The notes under the pieces: model-generated | Database searches by the model: none | What the model was told of the DNA's origin: nothing | What the model saw: the letters and a program-made list of their open reading frames with translations, nothing else | Position numbers and translations under genes: made by a program | Shown here: in pieces, positions 36,680 through 45,875 of the stretch | How positions within the stretch are numbered: the stretch's first letter is position 1 | Layout: the number at the start of each line of letters is the position of its first letter | From: Candidatus Binataceae bacterium | Lineage (GTDB): Bacteria > Desulfobacterota > Binatia > Binatales > Binataceae | Direction: 5' to 3' | NCBI GenBank assembly: GCA_036495685.1 | Contig: DASXMJ010000212.1 | Coordinates: 1 to 48,821 of the forward strand | Length of the DNA stretch: 48,821 bases

Positions 36680-37621
36680 ATGGCTAAAGTCGCGCTCGCC
36701 TTCTCTACCCTTCCCGATTCTCCCCCGGCAACGCTGGTCGATTGGGCAAAAACCGCTGAGGATGCCGGGTTTGCCGGGGTATTCATGACCGAGGCAGGCA
36801 ATGATTCGTTGGCCTGCGCTCTGGCGCTCGGCCTGCAAACCAAGCGCGTCACTCTGGGCACCGCGATCACCAACATCTACTTCCGCCATCCGCTGCTACT
36901 CGCTAACGAAGCGGCAGCGGTGCAGGAGTTCACCGGCGGCCGCTTCATCCTTGGACTGGGCACGGGCCATCGTGAAATGAACACGACCCTGAAGATCGAC
37001 ATGGGTGATCCCATGGCCAAAATGCGCGAGGTCGTGGCCGCGATCCGAAAGCCATTGGAGGGTGGAAGCACCGGGCCACGGGTCACGAAAAAGCTGCCAA
37101 TCTACCTGGCCGGGGTTTCCAAACCAATGGTGAAACTGGCTGGCGAAATCGGCGACGGCGTGATTTTCAACTTCTATCCGCCGCGGCGTGTGAAAGAAGC
37201 CATCGGCGAATTGGCGGAGGGTGCGCGCGCGGCCGGCCGCGACCCGCAACAGGTCGAGCCGACGCTCTTTGCGACCGCATTCATTTCGGATGATTTGGAG
37301 GCCGCGCGCCGTCCCGCGCGCAAGTTGCTTTCGCGCTACGGTGCGCTGCGCTTCTACGGCAATATGATTGCGCGCGCGGGCTTTGAAAGTGAAATCGCCG
37401 GGATTCGCGCCGCCGGACGTGATGCCGAGGCGGCGATGCGGGCCGTCAGCGAGAACATGATCGATTCCACCCTGCTGGTAGGACCCGAGTCGCGCGTCCG
37501 CGAGCGGCTTAAGGAGCTGGTCGCGCCCGGAGTTGGCACCGTGATCGTGTTCACCAATCCGGTAAATGAAGACCGCAACAGGGCGGTCCGACGAACCATC
37601 ACGGCACTGACGAATTTCTAG
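36680..37621 (+). CDS. LLM class F420-dependent oxidoreductase (Mer-like)
   Basis: A 313-residue luciferase-like TIM barrel. It starts MAKVALAFSTLPDSPPATLVDWAKTAEDAGFAGVFMTE, with RVTLGTAITNIYFRHPLLLANEAAAVQEFTGGRFILGLGTGHRE in the core, which is closest to the F420-dependent methylenetetrahydromethanopterin reductase-like group, and IYLAGVSKPMVKLAGEIGDGVI further on. This group uses reduced F420 rather than FMN in many members. AAGGA lies about 12 bases upstream. It stands alone on the plus strand. The substrate is unknown, and the F420 call is from family similarity only. Confidence 0.85.
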   Translation: MAKVALAFSTLPDSPPATLVDWAKTAEDAGFAGVFMTEAGNDSLACALALGLQTKRVTLGTAITNIYFRHPLLLANEAAAVQEFTGGRFILGLGTGHREMNTTLKIDMGDPMAKMREVVAAIRKPLEGGSTGPRVTKKLPIYLAGVSKPMVKLAGEIGDGVIFNFYPPRRVKEAIGELAEGARAAGRDPQQVEPTLFATAFISDDLEAARRPARKLLSRYGALRFYGNMIARAGFESEIAGIRAAGRDAEAAMRAVSENMIDSTLLVGPESRVRERLKELVAPGVGTVIVFTNPVNEDRNRAVRRTITALTNF

Positions 37622-37749
37622 TCTTTCCGCTTGAGCGCCCATTCTCCGCAGGCGTGCGGGTGGCGCGAGGAGATGGGCGGCGTCCTGCACGCGGTCGGCG
37701 GGCTTTGCGGCTGCCGAATCTCGTACGCGGCGCTTGTTACTTTTTGGCC

Positions 37750-37765
37750 CTCTCTAGATAGAGAG
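37750..37765. promoter_or_regulatory. Perfect 7-2-7 palindrome, candidate operator
   Basis: CTCTCTAGATAGAGAG is a perfect inverted repeat, flanked by GGCC on both sides. It lies about 92 bases before the XRE-type gene, in the 236-base gap after the LLM gene. It may be the operator of that regulator. Confidence 0.5.
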
Positions 37766-37857
37766 ACGGCCCTAAAACAGATTTCTGTGCGAGCAAACCT
37801 TGGGGTAGAGAATCGCCGAGGAGGCGGACAGGAGAACCGAGTTACTTCTCGCTCAAC

Positions 37858-38515
37858 GTGCGCATCGCCCGGCGGCTTGCGCTGCTGCGCGCCCAGCGCG
37901 GATGGTCGCTGGACGCGTTGGCCGCGCGGACCGGAATCAGTCGCGCCAGCTTGTCGCGACTGGAACCTGGCGAACTGAGCCCTACCGCTTCGATGCTGGG
38001 CGCTCTGTGCACCCAGTATGGATGGACACTCGCGCGATTGATGGCCGACGCCGAGAGCGGTCCACCGTCCGTGGTCCGGAGGCCAGGACAGGTCACCTGG
38101 AAGGACCCTGCAAGCGGCTATCTGCGGACGGCCGTCGTAGCTGAGTCTCGCCAGGCGCTTGCGCGAGACTCCGCCAAAAGCTCGCGCGGTCGGATACTGC
38201 TGCAGGATTGCGGTCGCGAGTTCGGTGTTAAGGTCCTTGAGCGGCATCATCTCGCCGCCTCACCCAAATCTCAGGGGAGAGCTGGTGGAAGTATCGCTGC
38301 CGGCCGGCGCGTCGGTCTCTTACGATGCTTCACCGGTGCCCGGCCTGGAGCATCACCTTTGGATGCTCGAAGGGAGTGTCGCTATCGAAATAGAGGGAAC
38401 CTCCTTTCGGGTCGAGAAAGGCGACTGCGTACGTTATGTGCTCTGCGGCTCTTCCCGCTTCGAATGCCGGAGCAAGCGGTCGGCCCGGTACCTGGTAGCC
38501 CTGGTGCATCCGTGA
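37858..38515 (+). pseudogene. XRE-type HTH-cupin regulator with a frameshift
   Basis: From GTG 37858 the frame gives an XRE helix-turn-helix (RIARRLALLRAQRGWSLDALAARTGISRASLSRLEPGELSP, about residues 2-45) and a linker to about residue 130. The cupin half then continues in the next forward frame: GELVEVSLPAGASVSYDASPVPG, LWMLEGSVAIEIEG and FRVEKGDCVRYVL, ending at 38515. The switch falls near 38245-38275, where the two frames read HHLAASPKSQ and PPHPNLRGELVEV. One base lost or gained would join them into a normal XRE-cupin protein of about 220 residues. Such proteins repress transport or catabolic genes, with the cupin as a ligand domain. Either a pseudogene or a sequencing error. Confidence 0.75.
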
Positions 38516-38538
38516 CGGCAACCCGATGAACAGGATCG

Positions 38539-39078
38539 ATGAGATTCGCGAGCGCTGGCGTCCGAACTCGTCGAACCCTGGCTAAGGACATCAAGATGCT
38601 TGCCGAGGTTCTGCACGAGTGCGTTCACGCCGGTGCCAGCGTCAGCTTTGTGCTTCCTTTCTCAATTGATGATGCGAGTGCATTCTGGCAGAACCAGGTT
38701 CTCTCCGCGGTGCGCACCGGACTCTGCTGCGTCCTGGTCGCTCGCAGCGCGCAGCGCATAGTGGGCACCGTACAACTCGATCTCGACACACCGCACAATC
38801 AGAGCCATCGGGCCGAAGTCCGCAAGCTGCTCGTGCATCCGCAAGTGCGCCGCCGCGGGATAGCGAGAAGGCTCATGAACGAGCTCGAGGGTTACGCACG
38901 CGCGGCAGGGCGCAGCCTGATGACGCTCGATACGACCACCGGCGGTTTTGCTGAGCCGCTGTACCTGTCAATCGGTTATGTGCGGGCTGGTGTAATTCCG
39001 CGCTATTCGCGCCGCGCGAATTCGCCGGAACTGGACGGCACCACGCTGATGTATAAGGAGCTTGGCACCGTGAGGTAA
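38539..39078 (+). CDS. GNAT-family N-acetyltransferase
   Basis: A 179-residue acetyltransferase. It has the GNAT fold landmarks: VGTVQLDLD (beta strand), RAEVRKLLVHPQVRRRGIARRLMNELEGYARA, where VRRRGIARRL is the acetyl-CoA pyrophosphate motif (Q/RxxGxG/A), and LDTTTGGFAEPLYLSIGYVRAGVIPRYS. It transfers an acetyl group from acetyl-CoA to an amine substrate that cannot be identified. The start is uncertain: the first 20 residues look less conserved. It lies 23 bases after the XRE-cupin gene, and a translation-linked role is likely. It ends exactly where the convergent DUF1499 gene ends. Confidence 0.85.
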   Translation: MRFASAGVRTRRTLAKDIKMLAEVLHECVHAGASVSFVLPFSIDDASAFWQNQVLSAVRTGLCCVLVARSAQRIVGTVQLDLDTPHNQSHRAEVRKLLVHPQVRRRGIARRLMNELEGYARAAGRSLMTLDTTTGGFAEPLYLSIGYVRAGVIPRYSRRANSPELDGTTLMYKELGTVR

Positions 39079-39813
39079 TCAGCCCACGGACTGCAGCTTG
39101 CCGAGAAACATCACTATGCGATTGTAATTCACTCCGAGGTCGCCGACTCCGTCGCGCGATTTGGATCGCATCTCTACCAGACTCCCGCCGTTCGGCCCGG
39201 GCCGCACCTGGATTACGAAGTCGTCCTGGAAATGGAACAGCTGGCTGGTAGAGACCCCCTCCAGCGTTTTGGTCTTCGGGTCTACATAGGTGATCTGCCA
39301 ATCCGGCATGCTCGCGACCAGGGTTTTCACGCGATCGAACACAGCCGCGGGGTCGCCCGTGACACTGCCCGGGGCAAGCGGAGGATATCCCTTCTGTTGG
39401 GCGGCCATGTATTTGTCGCGGTTATATTTCATGTCGCGACCCTGATTGGCCGCGAGTTCCGCCGCGTGGACGTATTCCGGCGGATTGGCGAAGTCGGTCG
39501 TAATGTCATTGATGGCCGGATACTTGGAGTGAGCAGTAAGCACCGCGAAGACCGGGAGCGCCACCGCCAGGCTAAGCAAAGTGCCGATTAGCGCTCGTGG
39601 CCGCGCTACGCGGCGCGGCCCGGTCCTGGTCATCAGCAGCCCGATGATGCCCAGAACAAAACCGAGCAGGCTCAGCAGAAAGCCGAAGATGAACAGCTGA
39701 AAGCCAAAAAACGCCGGGGTCAGATAAAAGTGCGCTGCGATTACTCCCACCGCCACCAGTGTGACGGCGAGCATGCCGTCAAAGAAAGCCAGCCATGCCG
39801 CGATCATTTCCAA
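39079..39813 (-). CDS. DUF1499 family membrane protein
   Basis: A 244-residue protein with three hydrophobic segments in the first 100 residues and a soluble C-terminal DUF1499 region. The conserved KYPAINDITTDFANPPEYV opens the domain, and SLVEMRSKSRDGVGDLGVNYNRIVMFLGKL closes it, as in other members of the family (PF07386). Its function is not established. It is 15 bases downstream of a methyltransferase gene on the same strand, so they are probably co-transcribed. Confidence 0.8.
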   Translation of the reverse strand: MEMIAAWLAFFDGMLAVTLVAVGVIAAHFYLTPAFFGFQLFIFGFLLSLLGFVLGIIGLLMTRTGPRRVARPRALIGTLLSLAVALPVFAVLTAHSKYPAINDITTDFANPPEYVHAAELAANQGRDMKYNRDKYMAAQQKGYPPLAPGSVTGDPAAVFDRVKTLVASMPDWQITYVDPKTKTLEGVSTSQLFHFQDDFVIQVRPGPNGGSLVEMRSKSRDGVGDLGVNYNRIVMFLGKLQSVG

Positions 39814-39828
39814 CCCCCTCTCAGGGAC

Positions 39829-40626
39829 TCATTTCTTCATTCCGCGCACGACAAACTGCGGTAGTACGAACAGAAAGGTTCTGGCGCCAATCGCGGCCTC
39901 GACCATCTTAAGCCAGCGCGCCGTCTCGTCGGCGCCAACCAGTCCCGAATCGCGTGCATAGCGCGCCAGGCTCGCCGTTAGCATGGGCAGCGATCGCCCC
40001 ACCACGTCGGCGCCCGCCAGGACCTCGGTCTTCACCTCGGCCAGACCCACCGCGCCGAAGATTCCGCGCAAGCGTCGTCCGATCCTGGGCTCCTTGATCG
40101 CTATCGATTTGGCGGCGGTCAGCACCCGATCGCTCAGTTCGCGCCCTTCCTCGCCGATGTCGAGCGCCATCATGTCCCAATCGCTGTCGGTCGCAACTAC
40201 CGTTGCGCCGGACGCGGCGACGCGGGCCATTTCCGCGACAGTATCGACCGCGGAATCCACATACTCAAGCACGTTTTTGCAGAAGACCCGGTCAAAGGAT
40301 GCGTCGGGAAATGGCAACGGGGGAAAGCCCGCGTGAACAAATTCGATGGTCACGGCGTGCTCGCGCGCGCGTGCCTTCGATCGCGCGATGAATTCCGCGT
40401 TGATGTCAACTCCAGTTACTTTTCCGCCGGGGCTGACCCGGCGGGCGAGCTCGAAAGTGGTGTGGCCCGGTCCGGAACCGACGTCCAGCACTCGCTGGCC
40501 GGGCCGCAATTCGAGGGGGCGGATCAACGGGTCCATCGCGGGATGGAAGGCGAGAATCTGGTCGTAGGCCGCGTGTCGCTCGGGTTCGATCTCTATCCAG
40601 TGCTGCTTGTAGTAGGCCTCGGTCAT
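39829..40626 (-). CDS. Class I SAM-dependent methyltransferase
   Basis: A 265-residue methyltransferase with motif I LRPGQRVLDVGSGPGHTT (SAM-binding, about residues 41-58), motif II KVTGVDINAEF (acidic residue), motif III FPDASFDRVFCKNVLEYV and motif IV-like TVVATDSDWDMM. The closest type is the UbiE/COQ5-like methyltransferase group with Gly-rich loop GSGPG. The substrate cannot be named. It is divergent from metH, with a 145-base gap containing a predicted metH promoter. Methionine synthesis feeds SAM, so the arrangement may be more than chance. Confidence 0.88.
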   Translation of the reverse strand: MTEAYYKQHWIEIEPERHAAYDQILAFHPAMDPLIRPLELRPGQRVLDVGSGPGHTTFELARRVSPGGKVTGVDINAEFIARSKARAREHAVTIEFVHAGFPPLPFPDASFDRVFCKNVLEYVDSAVDTVAEMARVAASGATVVATDSDWDMMALDIGEEGRELSDRVLTAAKSIAIKEPRIGRRLRGIFGAVGLAEVKTEVLAGADVVGRSLPMLTASLARYARDSGLVGADETARWLKMVEAAIGARTFLFVLPQFVVRGMKK

Positions 40627-40709
40627 GAAAATACCCCGCAGACGGTTAGCGCAGATGGACCGATATTAAAAGGACCGTGTCTCTGAGGGTGGCGTCGGCA
40701 ACAAGAAAA

Positions 40710-40749
40710 TTGAATGAAGATCATCGCTACTATAAGGTGAAAGTTCACC
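40710..40749 (+). promoter_or_regulatory. Possible metH promoter with overlapping dyad
   Basis: TTGAAT (40710-40715) and TATAAG (40731-40736) are separated by 15 bases, a weak sigma-70-like pair. The dyad GGTGAAAGTTCACC (40736-40749) follows it directly, with a perfect 6-2-6 inverted repeat. It may be an operator or a small hairpin. No cobalamin or SAH riboswitch was recognised in the gap. Confidence 0.35.
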
Positions 40750-40771
40750 CGGTCGCGATCCTGGCTCTCCA

Positions 40772-43700
40772 ATGCCTGCCGATGCAAACCGCATAAAACT
40801 GCTCAAGGAGTTGCTCGCCGAACGCATCCTGGTGCTCGACGGTGCGTTCGGCACCTTCATCTTGGGCCATTCTCTCTCGGCCGCCGACTACGGCGGCGCG
40901 AGCCTGGAGGGATGCAACGAGAACGTCGTTCGCACCCGCCCCGATTTGATCAGGGAAATGCACGCCGGGTTTCTGGAGGCGGGAGCCGATCTGATCGAGA
41001 CCGCCAGCTTCGGCTCGACGCGGGTCGTACTCGCCGAGTATGGCCTGGAGGCACACACGCTGGAGCTGAACCGGATGGCCGCGACCATCGCGCGCGAGGA
41101 AGCGGAGCGCTATAGCACGCGAGCCAAGCCCCGCTTTGTGGTGGGCTCGATGGGCCCCACCACCAAAAGCATCTCGGTCACCGGCGGGATAAGCTTCGAC
41201 GCGCTGGCCGAAGCCTACCGCGAGCAGGCACTGGGGCTCATCGAAGGTGGGGTGGACGTTCTGCTCATCGAGACCGTGCAGGACACGCTCAATTGCAAGG
41301 CTGCGCTCATCGGCATCGACCGCGCGATAGAGGAATCGGGCCGCGCGCCTGCGCTGGCCGTGTCTGGAACCATCGAGACGATGGGTACACTGCTGGCCGG
41401 TCAGGATGTTGAGGCGTTCTACACCTCGCTGGCGCATCGTGACCTGCTCTGGATGGGGCTCAACTGCGCAACCGGCCCCGACTTCATGACCGACCATCTG
41501 CGCACCTTGGCGGGACTTGCGCGGTTTAATGTCGCCTGCGTGCCGAACGCCGGCCTGCCCGACGAAGAAGGACGCTACAACGAAACCGCCGAGATGCTGG
41601 CGGAAAAGATTGGACGGTTCGCGCGCAACGGGTGGCTCAACCTGACCGGCGGATGCTGTGGGACCACCGCGGACCATATCCGGCTACTCGTCCGGGCGGT
41701 CGCGGGCGTCAAACCCCGCACCCCGTCCAGCGTGAAGCGCTCCGCGATCTCGGGCATCGAGACGGTGCTCATCAACGACGAAACCCGCCCGGTCATCGTG
41801 GGCGAGCGCACCAACGTGCTCGGCAGCCGCAAGTTCAAGCGCCTCATCGCCGAGGGCAAATTCGAGGAAGCGTCCGAGATCGGACGGGCCCAAGTGCGCC
41901 GCGGCGCGCAGGTGATCGACGTCAATCTGCAGGATCCCGACCGCGACGAGCTGGCGGACGTCACCCGCTTCCTGGAAATCGAAGTAAAGAAGATCAAGTC
42001 CCCACTGATGATCGATTCGACCGATCATCGGGTAGTCGAAGAGGCACTCAAACGCATCCAAGGTAAGTCGATCATCAACTCGATCAACCTGGAAGATGGC
42101 GAAGATTCGGAGCGCTTCCAGTCGGTGGTCAGCCAGGCCAAGCGCTACGGCGCCGCGCTCATCGTCATGTGCATCGATGAAGACAAGCAGCAAGCCCAGG
42201 CCATCACCCGCCAGCGCAAACTTGCCATCGCCGAGCGCTCCTATCAGCTGCTGACCGAGAAATACCGCATCGAGCCGGAGGACATCATCTTCGACCCGCT
42301 GGTCTTCCCGGTCGGAACCGGCGACCGGAACTACATCGGGGCCGGAGTCGAGACCATCGAAGGCATCCGGCTCATCAAGCGCAAGCTGCCCCGGGCCAAG
42401 GCAAGCCTGGGCATCTCCAACGTATCATTCGGATTGCCGGACTCCGGCCGCGAGGTGCTGAACTCGGTGATGCTCTATCACTGCGTGCAGGCCGGACTCG
42501 ACCTCGCGATCGTGAACGCGGAAAAGCTCGAGCGTTATCCGTCCATCCCTGAAGAAGAACGACGTCTGGCCGAGGATCTGATCTGGTGGCGCGGCGCCGA
42601 TCCGATCGCCGCTTTTGCGGCGCATTTCCGGGCCAAGAAAGGCCGGGTCGTAGAAGACACCCGCAAAGATCTTCCGCTCCTGGAGCGGCTGCCGCGCTAC
42701 ATACTCGAGGGATCCAAGGATGGTCTGATCGAGGACCTCGAGGAAGCGCTCCAATCCCTGGGAGCGCTCGAGATCATCAACGGCCCGCTCATGAAGGGCA
42801 TGGATGAGGTGGGCCGGCTCTTCAACGCCAACCAGATGATCGTGGCGGAGGTGCTGCAATCGGCCGAGGCGATGAAGGCCGCGGTCGCGCATCTCGAGCC
42901 GCACATGGAAAAGACCGACTCGGCCGACAAGGGGAAGATCATTCTGGCCACGGTCAAGGGCGACGTTCACGACATCGGCAAGAACCTGGTCGAGATCATC
43001 CTATCCAACAATGGCTACCGGGTTGTGAATCTCGGCATCAAGGTTCCGCCCGAGGAACTGATCAAGGCGTTTCGGCAGCATGAGCCCGATGTCATCGGTC
43101 TCTCGGGGCTGCTGGTCAAGTCGGCGCAGATGATGGTCGTAACCGCACAGGATCTGAAAACCGCCGGCGTCGATTGCCCGATCCTGGTCGGCGGCGCCGC
43201 ATTGTCCAATCGCTTCACGCGCATGAAGATCGCACCAGAGTACGGGGGCATGGTCGCTTACGCCAACGACGCGATGGCCGGTTTGGACCTCGCCAATCGC
43301 GTCATGGACCCGGAGCGGCGCGCAACCCTCCAACGCGCCCTCGGCGAGGAAACGCGCCGCCTCCTGGCGAATGTTCCAAAAGCGGCCGATATAGCTTCCG
43401 TCGCCACCCCGCCAGGTTCCGCGGTACGCCGGGACGTGGCGATTCCGACGCCGCCTGATCTGAAGACCCACGTGCTGAGGGGTTATGACCTCGGGGAGAT
43501 TTTCGGCTTCATCAATCCCGCGATGCTGTATTCCAAGCATCTCGGCCTGCGCAATGCCGATCAGGCGCTGCGCGCGGGCGAAGCCAAAGCCCTGGAACTG
43601 AAAACCGTGATCGAACAGGTCCAGGACATTGTCTTCGCTCGCGGCGACATCGCTGCCAACGCCGTGTTCCGCTTCTTTCGCGCCCAATCCGACGGGGATC

Positions 43701-44284
43701 GCACGCTGCAGGTTTACGGGCCGGAGGGCAAGAACGTCATCGCGAGTTTCCGCTTCGGCCGTCAAAGCGAACCACCGAACTTGTGCCTGGCCGACTACGT
43801 CGCTGCGCAGGACTCGGGCCGCGTCGATTACCTGTGCATGTTCGTCGTAACCATCACCGGGTCGGTTAGGACGCTGGCCGAGGAATGGAAGCGCAAGGGT
43901 GACTATCTGCGCTCGCATATTCTGCAGGCGCTGGCAGTCGAGGGTGCGGAAGGCTTCGCAGAGTTGTTGCACCAACGGGTGCGCGCGATGTGGGGAATCG
44001 GCGACCCCCCGGACCTGACCTTGAAAGACCTGATTCAGGCACGCTACCGCGGCAAGCGTTACTCGTTCGGGTATCCGGCCTGTCCGCGCCTGGAGGACCA
44101 GACCGCGCTGTTCTCCTTACTGGAGGTCGAGCGCCACGCTATCGGGGTCCAACTGACGGAAGGTTACATGATGGATCCCGAAAGCTCAGTCAGCGCATTT
44201 GTCCTGCACCATCCGGAATGCAAATACTTCAGCCTGTCACAGAGCGACGTCGAGCGCCTAGAAGCCCAATTCCCCCAGCCGTAA
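40772..44284 (+). CDS. metH: Cobalamin-dependent methionine synthase
   Basis: A 1170-residue protein with the full MetH domain order: homocysteine domain (LVLDGAFGTFIL at the start; zinc Cys in LNCATGP and GGCCGTTAD, about residues 230-310), pterin-binding domain (VGERTNVLGSRKFKRLI, about residues 345-360), cap, and B12-binding domain (KGDVHDIGKN, the His-on ligand, about residue 735). The C-terminal AdoMet-activation domain has GYPACPRLEDQ and SVSAFVLHHPECKYF. It moves methyl from 5-methyltetrahydrofolate to homocysteine. The length is slightly shorter than the E. coli enzyme (1227). Shine-Dalgarno sequence is not obvious. Complete and probably functional. Confidence 0.96.
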   Translation: MPADANRIKLLKELLAERILVLDGAFGTFILGHSLSAADYGGASLEGCNENVVRTRPDLIREMHAGFLEAGADLIETASFGSTRVVLAEYGLEAHTLELNRMAATIAREEAERYSTRAKPRFVVGSMGPTTKSISVTGGISFDALAEAYREQALGLIEGGVDVLLIETVQDTLNCKAALIGIDRAIEESGRAPALAVSGTIETMGTLLAGQDVEAFYTSLAHRDLLWMGLNCATGPDFMTDHLRTLAGLARFNVACVPNAGLPDEEGRYNETAEMLAEKIGRFARNGWLNLTGGCCGTTADHIRLLVRAVAGVKPRTPSSVKRSAISGIETVLINDETRPVIVGERTNVLGSRKFKRLIAEGKFEEASEIGRAQVRRGAQVIDVNLQDPDRDELADVTRFLEIEVKKIKSPLMIDSTDHRVVEEALKRIQGKSIINSINLEDGEDSERFQSVVSQAKRYGAALIVMCIDEDKQQAQAITRQRKLAIAERSYQLLTEKYRIEPEDIIFDPLVFPVGTGDRNYIGAGVETIEGIRLIKRKLPRAKASLGISNVSFGLPDSGREVLNSVMLYHCVQAGLDLAIVNAEKLERYPSIPEEERRLAEDLIWWRGADPIAAFAAHFRAKKGRVVEDTRKDLPLLERLPRYILEGSKDGLIEDLEEALQSLGALEIINGPLMKGMDEVGRLFNANQMIVAEVLQSAEAMKAAVAHLEPHMEKTDSADKGKIILATVKGDVHDIGKNLVEIILSNNGYRVVNLGIKVPPEELIKAFRQHEPDVIGLSGLLVKSAQMMVVTAQDLKTAGVDCPILVGGAALSNRFTRMKIAPEYGGMVAYANDAMAGLDLANRVMDPERRATLQRALGEETRRLLANVPKAADIASVATPPGSAVRRDVAIPTPPDLKTHVLRGYDLGEIFGFINPAMLYSKHLGLRNADQALRAGEAKALELKTVIEQVQDIVFARGDIAANAVFRFFRAQSDGDRTLQVYGPEGKNVIASFRFGRQSEPPNLCLADYVAAQDSGRVDYLCMFVVTITGSVRTLAEEWKRKGDYLRSHILQALAVEGAEGFAELLHQRVRAMWGIGDPPDLTLKDLIQARYRGKRYSFGYPACPRLEDQTALFSLLEVERHAIGVQLTEGYMMDPESSVSAFVLHHPECKYFSLSQSDVERLEAQFPQP

Positions 44285-44383
44285 CCAAAGTTTAACGCCG
44301 GTACGCGGGCGGACCTAAAAAATTATTGCAGTTGGCCGACGTGCCAGCCCACGTTGCGCCTCGGATCAAAGGGAGTCCCCGCG

Positions 44384-45400
44384 CTACTGGCCCTTGCTGC
44401 GCAGCTCGCTTTGCGCCAGTTCAAGGTCGGACTCGACCATCATCGTGACCAGCGCGTCGAAGTTCACCTGCGGACGCCACCCGAGCACCTTGCGCGCCTT
44501 GCTCGCATCGCCGATCAAACGCTCGACCTCGGCAGGACGGAAGAAGCGCTTGTCAATCTCGACGTATTTACTCCATTCCAGTTTCAGTTGGTCAAACGCT
44601 CGTTCGAGAAATTCCTGCACCGAATGCTCTTCGCCCGTGGCGATAACGTAGTCGTCCGGCTGATCCTGCTGCAGCATCATCCACATCGCCTCGACGTAGT
44701 CGCCGGCGTAGCCCCAGTCGCGGCGCGCATCAAGATTACCGAGCGCCAGTTTGTCCTGGAGGCCGAGCTTGATGCGGGTGACACTTCGCGTGATCTTACG
44801 GGTAACGAAATTCTCGCCCCGCCGCGGTGACTCGTGGTTAAAAAGAATGCCGTTGCAGGCGAACAACCCGTAGGCCTCGCGATGGTTTCGGGTCTGCATG
44901 TGCCCGTAAACCTTCGCGCATGCATAGGGGCTGCGGGGATGAAACGGGGTGCTTTCGCGCTGTGGTGTTTCCGTGACCTTGCCGAACATCTCGGAGGACC
45001 CCGCCTGGTAGAAGCGGGTGACGCGATTGCGGCGGGTATCGTGGTCGCGAAGCGCCTCCAGCAGGCGCAAGGTGCCGAGCCCGACTACATCCGCCGTGTA
45101 TTCCGGTTGGTCGAACGAGATGCGGACGTGCGACTGCGCGGCCAGGTTGTAAACCTCGTCCGGGCGAACCTGCTCGATGATCCGGCGGATGCCAGTACCA
45201 TCGCCGAGGTCGCCGTAGTGAAGTTGAAGCCCCTGCGCGCCGGTCCCATACCCGGAGCGCAGATGATCGATGCGACCGGTCGCGAAGCTGGAAGTGCGCC
45301 GGACCATGCCGTGCACTTCGTAGCCTTTCTTCAGCAATAACTCGGCGAGATACGATCCGTCCTGGCCGGTGACTCCGGTGATAAGTGCGATTTTTGCCAT
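44384..45400 (-). CDS. gmd: GDP-mannose 4,6-dehydratase
   Basis: A 338-residue SDR enzyme. It begins [29 protein letters not shown], the NAD(P)-binding TGxxGxxG, followed by [19 protein letters not shown] and [19 protein letters not shown] is the catalytic YxxxK, and [17 protein letters not shown] is the Gmd-specific loop. It makes GDP-4-keto-6-deoxymannose, the precursor of GDP-fucose, rhamnose or related sugars used in surface polysaccharide. It follows the cupin gene by about 40 bases on the same strand, at the end of the operon with an RfaH-like factor. Confidence 0.95.
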   Translation of the reverse strand: MAKIALITGVTGQDGSYLAELLLKKGYEVHGMVRRTSSFATGRIDHLRSGYGTGAQGLQLHYGDLGDGTGIRRIIEQVRPDEVYNLAAQSHVRISFDQPEYTADVVGLGTLRLLEALRDHDTRRNRVTRFYQAGSSEMFGKVTETPQRESTPFHPRSPYACAKVYGHMQTRNHREAYGLFACNGILFNHESPRRGENFVTRKITRSVTRIKLGLQDKLALGNLDARRDWGYAGDYVEAMWMMLQQDQPDDYVIATGEEHSVQEFLERAFDQLKLEWSKYVEIDKRFFRPAEVERLIGDASKARKVLGWRPQVNFDALVTMMVESDLELAQSELRSKGQ

Positions 45401-45439
45401 GCCGGTTAAGCGCGGAGCGCCGTGGATTCTGCTTCCGCT

Positions 45440-45802
45440 TTAATCTCCTTTGACCAGGCGATGAGAGTCAGTCTCGAAGTGCTGAGTGGAAAACTCGAGC
45501 AGCTCCGAGTCTTCCAGCGCTTCCATCTGATGCACCATTCCCACCGGCACATCCATGCAGTCCCCTGGACCCAGAATAAATTCCTCCAGGGTCTCCGCCG
45601 TGGCTGATTCCTTCACCCGCACTTTGAGCTTACCCGTGCGCAGATAGAAGGTTTCGGTCTTGAGCTTGTGGTAGTGCAGCGAGCAGCGTTTGCCCTGCCT
45701 GATTTCGAGAATCTTGCCGCAGTAGCGATCGTTATTCGCGATCCATACTTCGCGACCCCAGCCTTTAGGCTCAATGTGTACCGGTTTACGTATGCGGCTC
45801 AT
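45440..45802 (-). CDS. Cupin domain protein, mannose-6-phosphate isomerase-like
   Basis: A 120-residue cupin-2 protein. KPVHIEPKGWGREVWIANNDRYCGKILEI, then GKRCSLHYHKLKTETFYLRTGKLKVRVKE, matches the cupin motif 1 (H-x-H...E) and the mannose-6-phosphate isomerase / GDP-mannose pyrophosphorylase C-terminal part; LGPGDCMDVPVGMVHQM is motif 2. It may isomerise or epimerise a nucleotide sugar or act in its synthesis. It stands between the RfaH-like gene and gmd, supporting a sugar-nucleotide role. An ATG one codon earlier (45803-45805) is also possible. Confidence 0.8.
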   Translation of the reverse strand: MSRIRKPVHIEPKGWGREVWIANNDRYCGKILEIRQGKRCSLHYHKLKTETFYLRTGKLKVRVKESATAETLEEFILGPGDCMDVPVGMVHQMEALEDSELLEFSTQHFETDSHRLVKGD

Positions 45803-45875
45803 CACAGGTCCGGGAATCAGAAGATTACACCGATTGGGCGGGGCACGAAATCAGCGACGCGGCGCGAAGCGACTG

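Noticed and set aside
40627-40771. Cobalamin or SAH riboswitch before metH
   Set aside because: The gap is too short for a cobalamin riboswitch, and the characteristic conserved boxes were not found.
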